A stretch of 55,152 bases of DNA, taken from positions 1 to 55,152 of the forward strand of contig CALGAW010000078.1 in assembly GCA_937959115.1 (NCBI GenBank). The letters are read 5' to 3'. Positions 19,429-27,779 of this stretch are shown in pieces; position 1 is the stretch's first letter, and every line of letters begins with the position of its first letter. Below the pieces are notes generated by a model. That model did not search any database and had not been told where the DNA came from. It saw only the letters and a list, made by a program, of their open reading frames with translations. The position numbers were made by a program, and so were the translations under genes. The stretch comes from an uncultured Saprospiraceae bacterium. Lineage in GTDB: Bacteria; Bacteroidota; Bacteroidia; Chitinophagales; Saprospiraceae.

Positions 19429-22400
19429 ATGAAGAATCTAAGTTTTACACAAAACAACAAACGCTATCAGCCATTAATGGTGCTGCTAGCGTTGTTTATG
19501 TTTGTTGGTACAACGGGAAACCTATATGCCCAAACACTAAATGCTACAATTGTAGATGTAGGTTGCACTCCGGCTCCTTGTCCTATAGACAGTGACGGGT
19601 CAATCGACCTAACCGTAACAGGTGGAACTCCACCTTACTCGTACGAATGGTCTTCTACTACTGCTAACCCATTAACTCCTCCATGTGCGTCATTCTTTGA
19701 CCTATTGGATGGTACGGGATCAAATCCAGTAGTCGGACCAGACAATACGATTGTTGAAGACGCAGTGAATGCTCAAGCAATCACACTTAACGGATCCGTA
19801 CTTACAATTAACCAAGCTGTTTTTAATGGTGGTGCAAGTATTGATGAAGAAATCATTAACAACAGTCAGCAAACTGGTTATATCGGATTGCGAACTGGTG
19901 TTGATCACGATCAACTTGTTGGTGGTGTAGGTGCTGCAAACATGTCGCGTACCTTTAACTTTAATCCTCCAGTTAGCAATCTTGAAATGATGCTTAATGA
20001 TTTAGATAACAACGATGTTGCTATCGTTAATCTTAGTCTTGCAGGAGTAACTGTTCCAATTACACTTGCTGAAATCGTTTCTAGAGGTTCAAATGTAGTG
20101 CTAAACAGCACGAATCAGTTCGAATCTGCAGTTGATGCAGGCCTAGGACCAAGCTTAAATGGAAGTGTATTTTTTAACTTTGTTGGCCCAATCGATGAGA
20201 TTGAAATCATTTATTATGATGATGTTGCTGGTCCTGGTGTTTTAAACTCAGAAGGAGGATCTTACACAGTAGATTTTCCTAATCAGTGTCCACAAGACTT
20301 AACTTGTCTTCCTGCTGATACTTATACAGTAGTTGTAACAGATGCTGCGGGAAGTACTGCTACTGCTTCTTATACGGTACAACCGAATGCTGCTGCTTGT
20401 GATCCTTGCCTTATTGGTGATTTGGATGCAAGTGTTTTAGGTGGTCCTTTCTACTATTGGGAAGATTCTAACGGTAACCCATTACCATTGCCTGATCCTT
20501 GTACAGATACAAACTGGGCAAACTTTCAACAATTGAATGGAACAGGAGCGAATCCAGTTCCAGGTGGAATCGACAACATGGTTGTAGAGAATGCGATCAA
20601 TTCTTCAAATTATACAATAAGAGGTGCTACACTTACGGTTAACCAATGTGTATTTAGTGGTGGTGCTACAATTGATGAAGAAATTATTAATGATACTCAG
20701 CTAAATGGAACGTTCGCATTGCGAACTGGTGTAGACCATGATCAGCTTGTTGGTGGTGTGAACGCTGCTAACATGTCTCGTACCTTTACGTTTGACAGAT
20801 CAGTATGTGACCTATCTATGTTCCTTAATGATATTGATGGCGACGATGTTGCTGTTGTTAACTTATTCAATAATGGTGCAATCGTACCACTTACAACTGC
20901 AGATTATACCTTTACAGGAACAAATGTTGCAACGGTCGGTTCTAACCGATTTGAAGCTCAAAGTGGTTTAGGGTTGAACAACTCTGATGATGGTGGTGTT
21001 TTATTCGAATTCACAAGCTGTATTGATGAGATTCAGATTATTTATTTCGATGATGTTGCTGGTCCTGGTGTTCCTGGATCGGAAGGTGGATCTTACTCAG
21101 TAAACTTCCCACCAGAATGTGATTATACAGATACTCAAGTTGGCTTACCATACGGATGTTACACTGTTTATAGCAAAGATAATACTGGTGCTGAAATTAG
21201 TGATGTACTATGTATTGAGCGATGTGCAGATGGAGCAATTGGAAACATTGTTTACTTAGATGAAAACGGAAATGGTATCCAAGATGCTGGTGAAACTGGT
21301 ATCCCTGGTGTTACTGTTGTATTAAGCGGTGATGCAAATGCAACGGTTATTACTGATGCAAATGGTGGTTATATTTTCCCTGACCTATTAGATGGTGACT
21401 ATACTGTAACTGTTGATGAAACTACATTGCCTTCAGGCATGAACCAAACATTAAATCCAGTTAACCCTGGAGGAGATCTTGGTAATCAAACAAATGGTTA
21501 TGATATAACGCTTGTAGACGGAGCAGAAGACCTAACAGGTGACTTCGGGTACAACTATGGAGATGCGCAAGGAAATACTGGACCTGGAGCTTTAGGAAAC
21601 AAAATATGGAATGATGCTGATGGTGACGGTGTTCAAGATCCTGGTGAAGCTGGTATTGGTGGAGCAACTGTTACGATTTACACAGATACGAATGGCGACG
21701 GTGTTATTGACCCAGCTACAGATACGCCTTTTACGGCAGCTGTAGATCAAAATGGAAATACTGGTACTGGTTCAACTACAACTGACCCTGATGGTACTTA
21801 CTACTTTAGCGACTTACCAGCTGGTCAGTACGTTGTAGTTGTAGATCCTACTACATTGCCTGCAGGTGTCACTCAAACTGGTGATCCAGATGAGCCTGGT
21901 ACAACTGCTACTAATCCTGATGATATGAGTGATCCAGTAACAATTGGACCTGGAGACACTTATGTAAATCTAGACTTCGGTTATAACAACCCTGCTGGTA
22001 ACGATATCGGTGATACCATTTACTTAGATGCAGATGGTGACGGAACACAAGATCCAGATGAAGAAGGTATCGCAGGTGTAACTGTTGCTTTGCTTGATGC
22101 TACAGGAGCAGTTATTGCTACTACAGTAACTGACGAAAATGGTGAATTTGTATTCCCAGGACTAGAAGATGGTACTTATACAGTAATGGTTACTGATACG
22201 GACAATGTTCTTGATGATAAAGAAAATACAGAAGATCCTGATGGTGGTAACGATGGAATGTCAATCGTTGTTCTAGCAGGTGCAGATAATATGGACCAAG
22301 ACTACGGTTACACACCAGAAGGTCAAGAGCCAGGTGAAGGTCTAATTGGTGATGTGATCTTCATTGATTACAATCAAGATGGTTTACCTGATCCAGGTGA

Positions 22401-25400
22401 AGGCATGGAAGGTGTTGTAGTTGAATTGTTAGATGACGCAGGTAACGTAATTGCTACTACGACTACTGATGAGAATGGTGCTTACTACTTCCCAGAATTA
22501 GATCCAAACGGTACTTATGCTGTAGTAGTTGATCCTACTACCTTACCAGCTGGTGTTTCTCCTTCAGTTGATCCTGATGGTGGAAATGATAACACTGCTA
22601 CTGTTGATTTAAGCGGTACTCCTGATGGAATTGATTTGACGATTGACTTCGGTTATGAAGCAGACACTCCAGGAAGTATTGGTTCAGTGATTTGGAATGA
22701 TGCAAATGCTGACGGTGTAAATGACGGAACAGTTGGACCTGACGGTATGCCAGGTACAGATGATGATGAGCCAGGTTTAGAAGGTGTAACCATTGATCTA
22801 TACGCTGATGAAAATGGTGACGGTATCTTGAATCCAGGTGAGCCATTAATCGCTTCTACAGTGACAGGACCAAATGGAGAATACTTATTCCCGAATCTAC
22901 CTGCTTCAGGTAATGACTACCTAGTAGATGTTACGGATGTAAATCAAGTTCTTACAGGTTACTGGCATAGCCTTGGTGCTACAGGTGTTGATGACAACAG
23001 TCAAATGGATGCTTACCCAGTAACATTAGGTGCTGGTAATCCAGTCGATGATACAACAGCTGATTTTGGTTACTATAATGAGCCAGGAAGTGTTGGTGGA
23101 ATTGTTTGGCTTGATCGGGACGGAAATGGATTACAAGATGATCCTAATTCTGAAGAGCCTATCGCAGGAGTTGAAGTACAGTTAATGATTACTTACCCTG
23201 ACGGTACAATGGTTACATTAACGGATGTGACTGATGCTGATGGAGCTTATGCGTTCCCTGGTTTATTACTTGATGAAGATTATAACGGACCTAATAGTGG
23301 TGTTACTTACTCTGTAAAAGTGCCTTCTTTATTAGCTGATGCACAAGCTGCATTCCCTAACGAGACACTTGAATCTACAGAAATTGATAATCCTTTAGGA
23401 ACTGACTTAACGGATGCAGATGATCCTGCTGGTGTAACAGCTGAGCCTACACAAGGTTTGTCTGATACAACTCCAAATCTTACTAATCCTGCTGGAGAGC
23501 CTACACATATGTCTTATGACTTTGCGGTTCAAATTAAAGTATTGGATGGTGCAATCGGAAACTATGTTTACTTAGATGAAAATGGAAATGGTATCCAAGA
23601 TCTTGGTGAAGCTGGTATCCCAGGTGTTACTGTAGCATTAAGTGGAGATGCAACTGCAACTACTGTTACTGATGCAGATGGTGGATATTTATTCCCTGAT
23701 CTTTTAGCAGGTGACTATACTGTAACAGTTGATGAAACGACGTTGCCTTCAGGTATGGCACAGACTGCTAATCCTGTAAATCCAGGATCAGATTTAGGGA
23801 ACCAAACAAATGGTTATGATATTACGCTTGGTGAGGGAGAAGAGAACCTAACAGGTGACTTCGGATATAACTTTGGCGATGCACCTGGAAATGCAGGTAC
23901 AGGAGCTTTAGGAAACAGAGTATGGAATGATGCAAATGGTGACGGTGTTCAAGATGCTGGCGAAGCTGGAATCGCGGATGTTGTTGTTACAATTTATACA
24001 GATAGCAACGGAGACGGTGTTATTGATCCTGCTACAGATACTCCTTTTACTGCAGCTGTTGATCAAGATGGTAATACGGGTACGGGTTCGACGACAACTG
24101 ACCCTGATGGTACTTACTACTTCAGTGATTTACCTGCTGGACAGTACATCGTAGTAGTTGATCCTATTTCATTGCCAGCTGGTGTTACTCAAACTGGTGA
24201 TCCAGATGAGCCTGGTACTACTGCTACAAATCCTGATGACATGAGTGACCCAGTTACAATCGGACCTGGTGACCTTTATGTAAACATTGATTTTGGATAT
24301 AACGATCCTGCTGGAAATGACATCGGAGATACAATCTATTTCGATGCAGATGCTGACGGAATGCAAGATCCAGATGAAGAAGGAATCCCAGGTGTTACGG
24401 TTACACTTCTTGATGATAACGGTGATGTAGTTGCAACAACGGTTACTGATGAAAATGGAGAATTCGTATTCCCAGGATTGGAAGATGGTACTTACACAGT
24501 TGTAATTACAGACACAAATAATGTACTTGATGATCATGAGAATACTGAAGATCCTGATGGTGGTAACGACGGTATGTCTACTGTTGTACTAGCAGGTGCT
24601 GACAATATGGACCAAGACTTTGGTTACACTCCAGAAGGAATGGATCCAGGTGAAGGTTTGATTGGAGATGAAGTATTTATTGACTACAACCAAAACGGTT
24701 TACCTGATCCAGGTGAAGGTTTAGAAGGTGTTGTTGTTGAATTACTAGATGACCAAGGCAACGTAATTGCTACGACGACGACTGGTGAGAATGGTACATA
24801 TAGCTTCCCTGACTTAGAGCCAAATGGTACATATAGCGTATCAGTTGATCCTTCAACTTTACCAGCAGGTGTTTCACCAACTGTGGATCCTGATGGAGGA
24901 AATGATAATACGGCTACAGTTGATCTAAGTACAACTCCTAATGGAATTGATTTGACGCTTGACTTCGGTTATGAAGCAGACACTCCAGGAAGTATCGGTT
25001 CATTAGTTTGGATTGATTCAAATGCTGACGGTGTAAATGACGGGCCAAACGGACCTGATGGAATTGCTGGATCTGATGATGATGAGCCAGGTGTAGAAGG
25101 TGTAACGATTGATCTTTATGCTGATGAAAACGGAAATGGTCTAATCGACGCTGGTGAGCCATTAATCGCTTCAACTACAACAGGACCAAACGGTGAATAC
25201 TTGTTCCCTAATCTACCAGCCGCTGGTAATGACTACCTAGTAGATGTTACAGATGAAGACCAACTACTTGTTGGATACTGGCATAGCCTTGGTACTGCAG
25301 GTACTGATGACAATAGTCAAGATGATGCTTACTCAGTAACATTAGGAGCTGGTAATCCAGTAGATAATACTACAGCTGACTTCGGTTACTACAATGAGCC

Positions 25401-26418
25401 AGGAAGTATTGGTGGAATTGTATGGCTTGATTTTGCTGGAAACAGTTTACAGGATGATCCTACAACTGAACAGCCAATTGAAGGCGTAGGAGTACAGTTG
25501 ATGATTACTTACCCTGACGGTACAATGGTAACATTAACAGATACAACGGATGCTGATGGAGCGTATTCTTTCGAAGGCTTATTGCTTGATGAAGACTACA
25601 ACGGACCAAACAGCGGTGTTACTTACTCTGTTAAAATACCGAACTTAATTGCAGATGCACAGGTAACATACCCGGCTGTAATTTTTGCAGCAGCGATGCC
25701 TAACATGGGTAATGATGACTTCATTGATGCAGATGATCCTGCAGGTGTAATGGCTGAACCAACACAAGGTTTGTCCGATGCAACTCCTGACTTAGTTAAT
25801 CCTGGATCTGAGCCAACACACATGTCTTATGACTTTGCTCTTATTGTAAACGCAATTGTACCTTTAGAGTTAACATACTTCAAAGGAACTGAAGAAGGTT
25901 GTAAAGCTAACTTGACTTGGGCGACTGGATCTGAAGAAAACACTAGTCACTTCAACATTCAAGAAAGTGCTGACGGAAGAAACTACACTTCAATCGGAAG
26001 AGTACAAGCAGCTGGTAACTCAGTCGCTACATTGACTTACTCTTTTGTTGATGAAAGTATGACGAAGCACAACTACTACCGTCTTGAAATGATAGACTTA
26101 GATGGAACGACAACTTACTCTCCAGTAGTTTACCTAGTAGGTAACTGTGGTAACGCGATACTTGGAGTCTTCCCTAACCCTGCGAAGGATGCACTAAGCA
26201 TTAACTTTAACGGAGCTTACGATGAAGAAGACACTAACATTATCGTTACTGACGCATTAGGTAGAACAGTACTGGTTGAAAATATTACGACGAATGCTGG
26301 TGCAAACATAATTAACGTTGATGTTAGTCAACTTGCACAAGCTTCATACTTTATCGTCATCAGAGGCGAGAACGGATGGTTCACGAAAGCTGTACCATTT
26401 GTAAAAGTATCGAACTAA
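19429..26418 (+). CDS. Giant SdrD/Cna-B repeat adhesin with T9SS sorting domain
   Basis: The protein has 2329 aa. An N-terminal signal region (about 1-35, ending LYAQ) is followed by one SprB-like repeat (about 36-80; GSIDLTVTGGTPPYSYEW). A duplicated domain of about 200 residues that I do not recognise comes next (about 86-285 and 358-564; shared core LRTGVDHDQLVGGV). Then come 12 SdrD_B/Cna-B-like domains, each starting with a variant of GxxxWxDxDGDGxQDxGExGIxGV and ending in DFGY. These domains form two superrepeats of six (nt 21229-23544 and 23545 to about 25848). The C-terminus is a textbook T9SS type A domain (about 2245-2329; GVFPNPAKDALSINF ... ASYFIVI). The protein is very acidic (Asp/Gly-rich loops suggest calcium). 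It is probably a long surface stalk or adhesin; its ligand is unknown. Confidence 0.88.
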   Translation: MKNLSFTQNNKRYQPLMVLLALFMFVGTTGNLYAQTLNATIVDVGCTPAPCPIDSDGSIDLTVTGGTPPYSYEWSSTTANPLTPPCASFFDLLDGTGSNPVVGPDNTIVEDAVNAQAITLNGSVLTINQAVFNGGASIDEEIINNSQQTGYIGLRTGVDHDQLVGGVGAANMSRTFNFNPPVSNLEMMLNDLDNNDVAIVNLSLAGVTVPITLAEIVSRGSNVVLNSTNQFESAVDAGLGPSLNGSVFFNFVGPIDEIEIIYYDDVAGPGVLNSEGGSYTVDFPNQCPQDLTCLPADTYTVVVTDAAGSTATASYTVQPNAAACDPCLIGDLDASVLGGPFYYWEDSNGNPLPLPDPCTDTNWANFQQLNGTGANPVPGGIDNMVVENAINSSNYTIRGATLTVNQCVFSGGATIDEEIINDTQLNGTFALRTGVDHDQLVGGVNAANMSRTFTFDRSVCDLSMFLNDIDGDDVAVVNLFNNGAIVPLTTADYTFTGTNVATVGSNRFEAQSGLGLNNSDDGGVLFEFTSCIDEIQIIYFDDVAGPGVPGSEGGSYSVNFPPECDYTDTQVGLPYGCYTVYSKDNTGAEISDVLCIERCADGAIGNIVYLDENGNGIQDAGETGIPGVTVVLSGDANATVITDANGGYIFPDLLDGDYTVTVDETTLPSGMNQTLNPVNPGGDLGNQTNGYDITLVDGAEDLTGDFGYNYGDAQGNTGPGALGNKIWNDADGDGVQDPGEAGIGGATVTIYTDTNGDGVIDPATDTPFTAAVDQNGNTGTGSTTTDPDGTYYFSDLPAGQYVVVVDPTTLPAGVTQTGDPDEPGTTATNPDDMSDPVTIGPGDTYVNLDFGYNNPAGNDIGDTIYLDADGDGTQDPDEEGIAGVTVALLDATGAVIATTVTDENGEFVFPGLEDGTYTVMVTDTDNVLDDKENTEDPDGGNDGMSIVVLAGADNMDQDYGYTPEGQEPGEGLIGDVIFIDYNQDGLPDPGEGMEGVVVELLDDAGNVIATTTTDENGAYYFPELDPNGTYAVVVDPTTLPAGVSPSVDPDGGNDNTATVDLSGTPDGIDLTIDFGYEADTPGSIGSVIWNDANADGVNDGTVGPDGMPGTDDDEPGLEGVTIDLYADENGDGILNPGEPLIASTVTGPNGEYLFPNLPASGNDYLVDVTDVNQVLTGYWHSLGATGVDDNSQMDAYPVTLGAGNPVDDTTADFGYYNEPGSVGGIVWLDRDGNGLQDDPNSEEPIAGVEVQLMITYPDGTMVTLTDVTDADGAYAFPGLLLDEDYNGPNSGVTYSVKVPSLLADAQAAFPNETLESTEIDNPLGTDLTDADDPAGVTAEPTQGLSDTTPNLTNPAGEPTHMSYDFAVQIKVLDGAIGNYVYLDENGNGIQDLGEAGIPGVTVALSGDATATTVTDADGGYLFPDLLAGDYTVTVDETTLPSGMAQTANPVNPGSDLGNQTNGYDITLGEGEENLTGDFGYNFGDAPGNAGTGALGNRVWNDANGDGVQDAGEAGIADVVVTIYTDSNGDGVIDPATDTPFTAAVDQDGNTGTGSTTTDPDGTYYFSDLPAGQYIVVVDPISLPAGVTQTGDPDEPGTTATNPDDMSDPVTIGPGDLYVNIDFGYNDPAGNDIGDTIYFDADADGMQDPDEEGIPGVTVTLLDDNGDVVATTVTDENGEFVFPGLEDGTYTVVITDTNNVLDDHENTEDPDGGNDGMSTVVLAGADNMDQDFGYTPEGMDPGEGLIGDEVFIDYNQNGLPDPGEGLEGVVVELLDDQGNVIATTTTGENGTYSFPDLEPNGTYSVSVDPSTLPAGVSPTVDPDGGNDNTATVDLSTTPNGIDLTLDFGYEADTPGSIGSLVWIDSNADGVNDGPNGPDGIAGSDDDEPGVEGVTIDLYADENGNGLIDAGEPLIASTTTGPNGEYLFPNLPAAGNDYLVDVTDEDQLLVGYWHSLGTAGTDDNSQDDAYSVTLGAGNPVDNTTADFGYYNEPGSIGGIVWLDFAGNSLQDDPTTEQPIEGVGVQLMITYPDGTMVTLTDTTDADGAYSFEGLLLDEDYNGPNSGVTYSVKIPNLIADAQVTYPAVIFAAAMPNMGNDDFIDADDPAGVMAEPTQGLSDATPDLVNPGSEPTHMSYDFALIVNAIVPLELTYFKGTEEGCKANLTWATGSEENTSHFNIQESADGRNYTSIGRVQAAGNSVATLTYSFVDESMTKHNYYRLEMIDLDGTTTYSPVVYLVGNCGNAILGVFPNPAKDALSINFNGAYDEEDTNIIVTDALGRTVLVENITTNAGANIINVDVSQLAQASYFIVIRGENGWFTKAVPFVKVSN
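21229..25848 (+). repeat. Two tandem 2.3-kb superrepeats inside the adhesin gene
   Basis: Copy A runs 21229-23544 (772 codons) and copy B from 23545 to about 25848. Both contain the same six SdrD_B domains in the same order, with landmark starts at GNxVYLDENGNG, GNxxWNDAxGDG, GDTIYxDADxDG, GDxxFIDYNQxG, GSxxWxDxNADG and GGIVWLD. Synonymous differences are spread through both copies, so the duplication is not fresh. Confidence 0.85.
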
Positions 26419-26465
26419 CTAACTGATTAATTTTAAGATGATGCGCTGTAAAGCGATTCATGAAG

Positions 26466-26493
26466 AAAGCCTCCCGAAACGGAGGCTTTTTTT
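26466..26493 (+). terminator. Intrinsic terminator of the adhesin gene
   Basis: AAAGCCTCC pairs with GGAGGCTTT around a CGAAAC loop, and seven T residues follow directly. It lies about 50 nt after the adhesin stop codon. Confidence 0.9.
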
Positions 26494-27146
26494 GTTTGTG
26501 GTAATTACTTCTAAATCTTATTGTCAGGATGCTTATGTTTATTAACCTACTGCTCAATAATCATTAATCAGTGTATAGAGAAGCTTGAGCAATCTAGACG
26601 GCGCAATACTAGTAGAAGGTAAGAAAAGCCTGTGGTAAGCCTCTATTGAGTGAATAGCGGCTTTATCCGTTGTACTTTCCATGCACTGTGATCGCTACTA
26701 TTACTTCAATTTGGATGGATCTAGTCTTGAATCGAAAATATAGACAGTGAAAACAGTCTTCTTTCTAATTCTGTAAAACAACTTTATAACCAATGATAAT
26801 TGAAACTAGAATTTGATACGGAATGATCTACTTTGCCTAATTTGGGTTGATACCTCGCCATCTTTTATTTGTTGTTCAGATAACGCTAAGCCTTCTATCA
26901 ATTGTGTTCTGGTAAGCGGTTTACCTTCTGTTGAACTTCCAATTATTTCATCTAGCTGGTTTGCATTGCTTTTTGGAATACCTCATTGACGGATTTAACA
27001 ATTTGTTCGTTGTCTGTTTCTAGCAACAATTGTGTAAATCTAATTTTTTTGGTTTGTAAATTCATGGTTAAATGATTTACTTCAAGGTCAATGGTAATTC
27101 TAGTTCGTGACGATGTTTCATCACTTCATATTAGACATAAAAAAAG
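26494..27146. other. Intergenic region between adhesin and tRNA, with gene decay
   Basis: The left part (26494-26760) shows no ORF or RNA that I can support. The right part contains the frameshifted antitoxin-like gene listed separately. No partner toxin can be recognised beside it. Confidence 0.5.
26767..27065 (-). pseudogene. Frameshifted antitoxin-like gene (RelE/ParE-associated type)
   Basis: Reading the minus strand from an ATG at 27065 gives MNLQTKKIRFTQLLLETD and then a stop at 26952-26954. One base missing from a poly-A run (T5 on the plus strand, 26970-26974) explains this: adding one A restores a continuous frame through DEIIGSSTEGKPLTRTQLIEG and LALSEQQIKDGEV to a stop near 26767. 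The pattern of an N-terminal helix, then GKPLT, then EQQIKxGE matches small Bacteroidota antitoxins found beside RelE/ParE toxins. No toxin gene lies downstream. It is either a decayed orphan or a sequencing error in a homopolymer. The lower end is approximate. Confidence 0.55.
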
Positions 27147-27197
27147 CCCGAATCATTGAATTCGCTAACTATCATTAGCTTATTTCATTGATTCGGG
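27147..27197 (-). terminator. Hairpin terminator downstream of tRNA-Leu
   Basis: CCCGAATCA (27147-27155) pairs with TGATTCGGG (27189-27197) across a loop of about 33 nt that has some further pairing. On the minus strand a T-rich tract (the plus-strand A-run at 27139-27145) follows, as expected for termination of the tRNA transcript. Confidence 0.7.
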
Positions 27198-27205
27198 TCT
27201 TTTAG

Positions 27206-27290
27206 TGCTCACGACTGGAGTCGAACCAGCACGTCCAAATAGGACACTAGGCCCTCAACCTAGCACGTCTACCAATTCCGTCACGTGAGC
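27206..27290 (-). tRNA. tRNA-Leu (anticodon GAG)
   Basis: An 85-nt class II tRNA. The acceptor arms GCTCACG (27290 downward) and CGTGAGC pair and are followed by a discriminator A; no CCA is encoded. The anticodon arm CTAGG-TTGAGGG-CCTAG gives anticodon GAG, which reads CUC and CUU leucine codons. The T-arm contains GGTTCGACTCC. The long variable arm TGTCCTATTTGGACG is typical of tRNA-Leu. Confidence 0.93.
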
Positions 27291-27293
27291 TAG

Positions 27294-27319
27294 AAAAAAA
27301 GCCTCCAGAATTTGGAGGC
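27294..27319 (-). terminator. Intrinsic terminator of rplS
   Basis: GCCTCC and GGAGGC (27301-27319) form a stem around a 7-nt loop. On the minus strand a run of seven T residues follows. It sits just after the rplS stop and before the tRNA gene. Confidence 0.85.
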
Positions 27320-27327
27320 GTCTTAGT

Positions 27328-27687
27328 TTAGCTTTTCTTTACAAATTTACGCTCCTTGATTCTCGCTTTTTTACCGAGTCTTTCGCGTTGGTAAAATAAT
27401 CTTGCTCTTCTTACTTTACCGTGTTTGTTAATTGTTATACTATCGATGGTAGGCGCGTTAAGTGGGAAAATTCTTTCTACCCCTATACCGTTTGACATTT
27501 TTCTAACTGTAAAGGTTCTGCCTAAGCCTGCTCCTTTAATTTGAATAACATCTCCCTTGAACGCTTGAATACGCTCTTTACTACCTTCAATAATTTTATA
27601 ATTAACGGTTATGTTATCTCCTGATCGAAATTTAGGAAAACTGACTTCTTGTCCAATCTGATCTTCCACAAAGTTTAACAAATTCAT
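27328..27687 (-). CDS. rplS: 50S ribosomal protein L19
   Basis: L19 lies at the interface of the 30S and 50S subunits. The protein shows the conserved family core: FRSGDNITVNYKIIEG, RIQAFKGDVIQIKG, TFTVRKMSNGIGVERIFPLN, INKHGKVRRARLFYQRE and GKKARIKE. I chose the ATG at 27687 (119 aa, MNLLNFVEDQ...), which matches the usual L19 start. An in-frame ATG at 27711 adds eight residues, but a good promoter -7 box at 27722-27729 would leave it almost no leader. The gene has its own promoter and terminator, so it appears monocistronic. In many bacteria L19 travels with trmD and rimM; neither is here. Confidence 0.95.
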   Translation of the reverse strand: MNLLNFVEDQIGQEVSFPKFRSGDNITVNYKIIEGSKERIQAFKGDVIQIKGAGLGRTFTVRKMSNGIGVERIFPLNAPTIDSITINKHGKVRRARLFYQRERLGKKARIKERKFVKKS

Positions 27688-27721
27688 TCCGCTATATTTT
27701 TTAAGATTCAAAAATGCCGTG

Positions 27722-27753
27722 CAAAGATACGCATTTTATTGAGTTTTGTACAA
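27722..27753 (-). promoter_or_regulatory. Bacteroidota-type promoter of rplS
   Basis: On the minus strand the -7 box is TATCTTTG (plus 27722-27729), an exact match to the Bacteroidota consensus TAnnTTTG. A -33 TTG lies 21 nt upstream (plus 27751-27753). Transcription would start near 27715. Confidence 0.75.
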
Positions 27754-27779
27754 GAAAGTTTATTTAATTTAAATATTCC

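Noticed and set aside
24169-24537. 122-aa minus-strand frame inside the adhesin gene
   Set aside because: It lies wholly within the SdrD_B repeats, and its composition (Ile/Cys/Ser-rich) is the mirror image of the Asp/Gly-rich coding strand.
21229-25848. CRISPR-like periodicity
   Set aside because: The periodic signal comes from protein domain repeats in a single open frame, not from short identical repeats with unique spacers.
26494-26760. Remnant of a toxin gene next to the broken antitoxin
   Set aside because: I could not find any frame with RelE/ParE-like landmarks, even allowing frameshifts.
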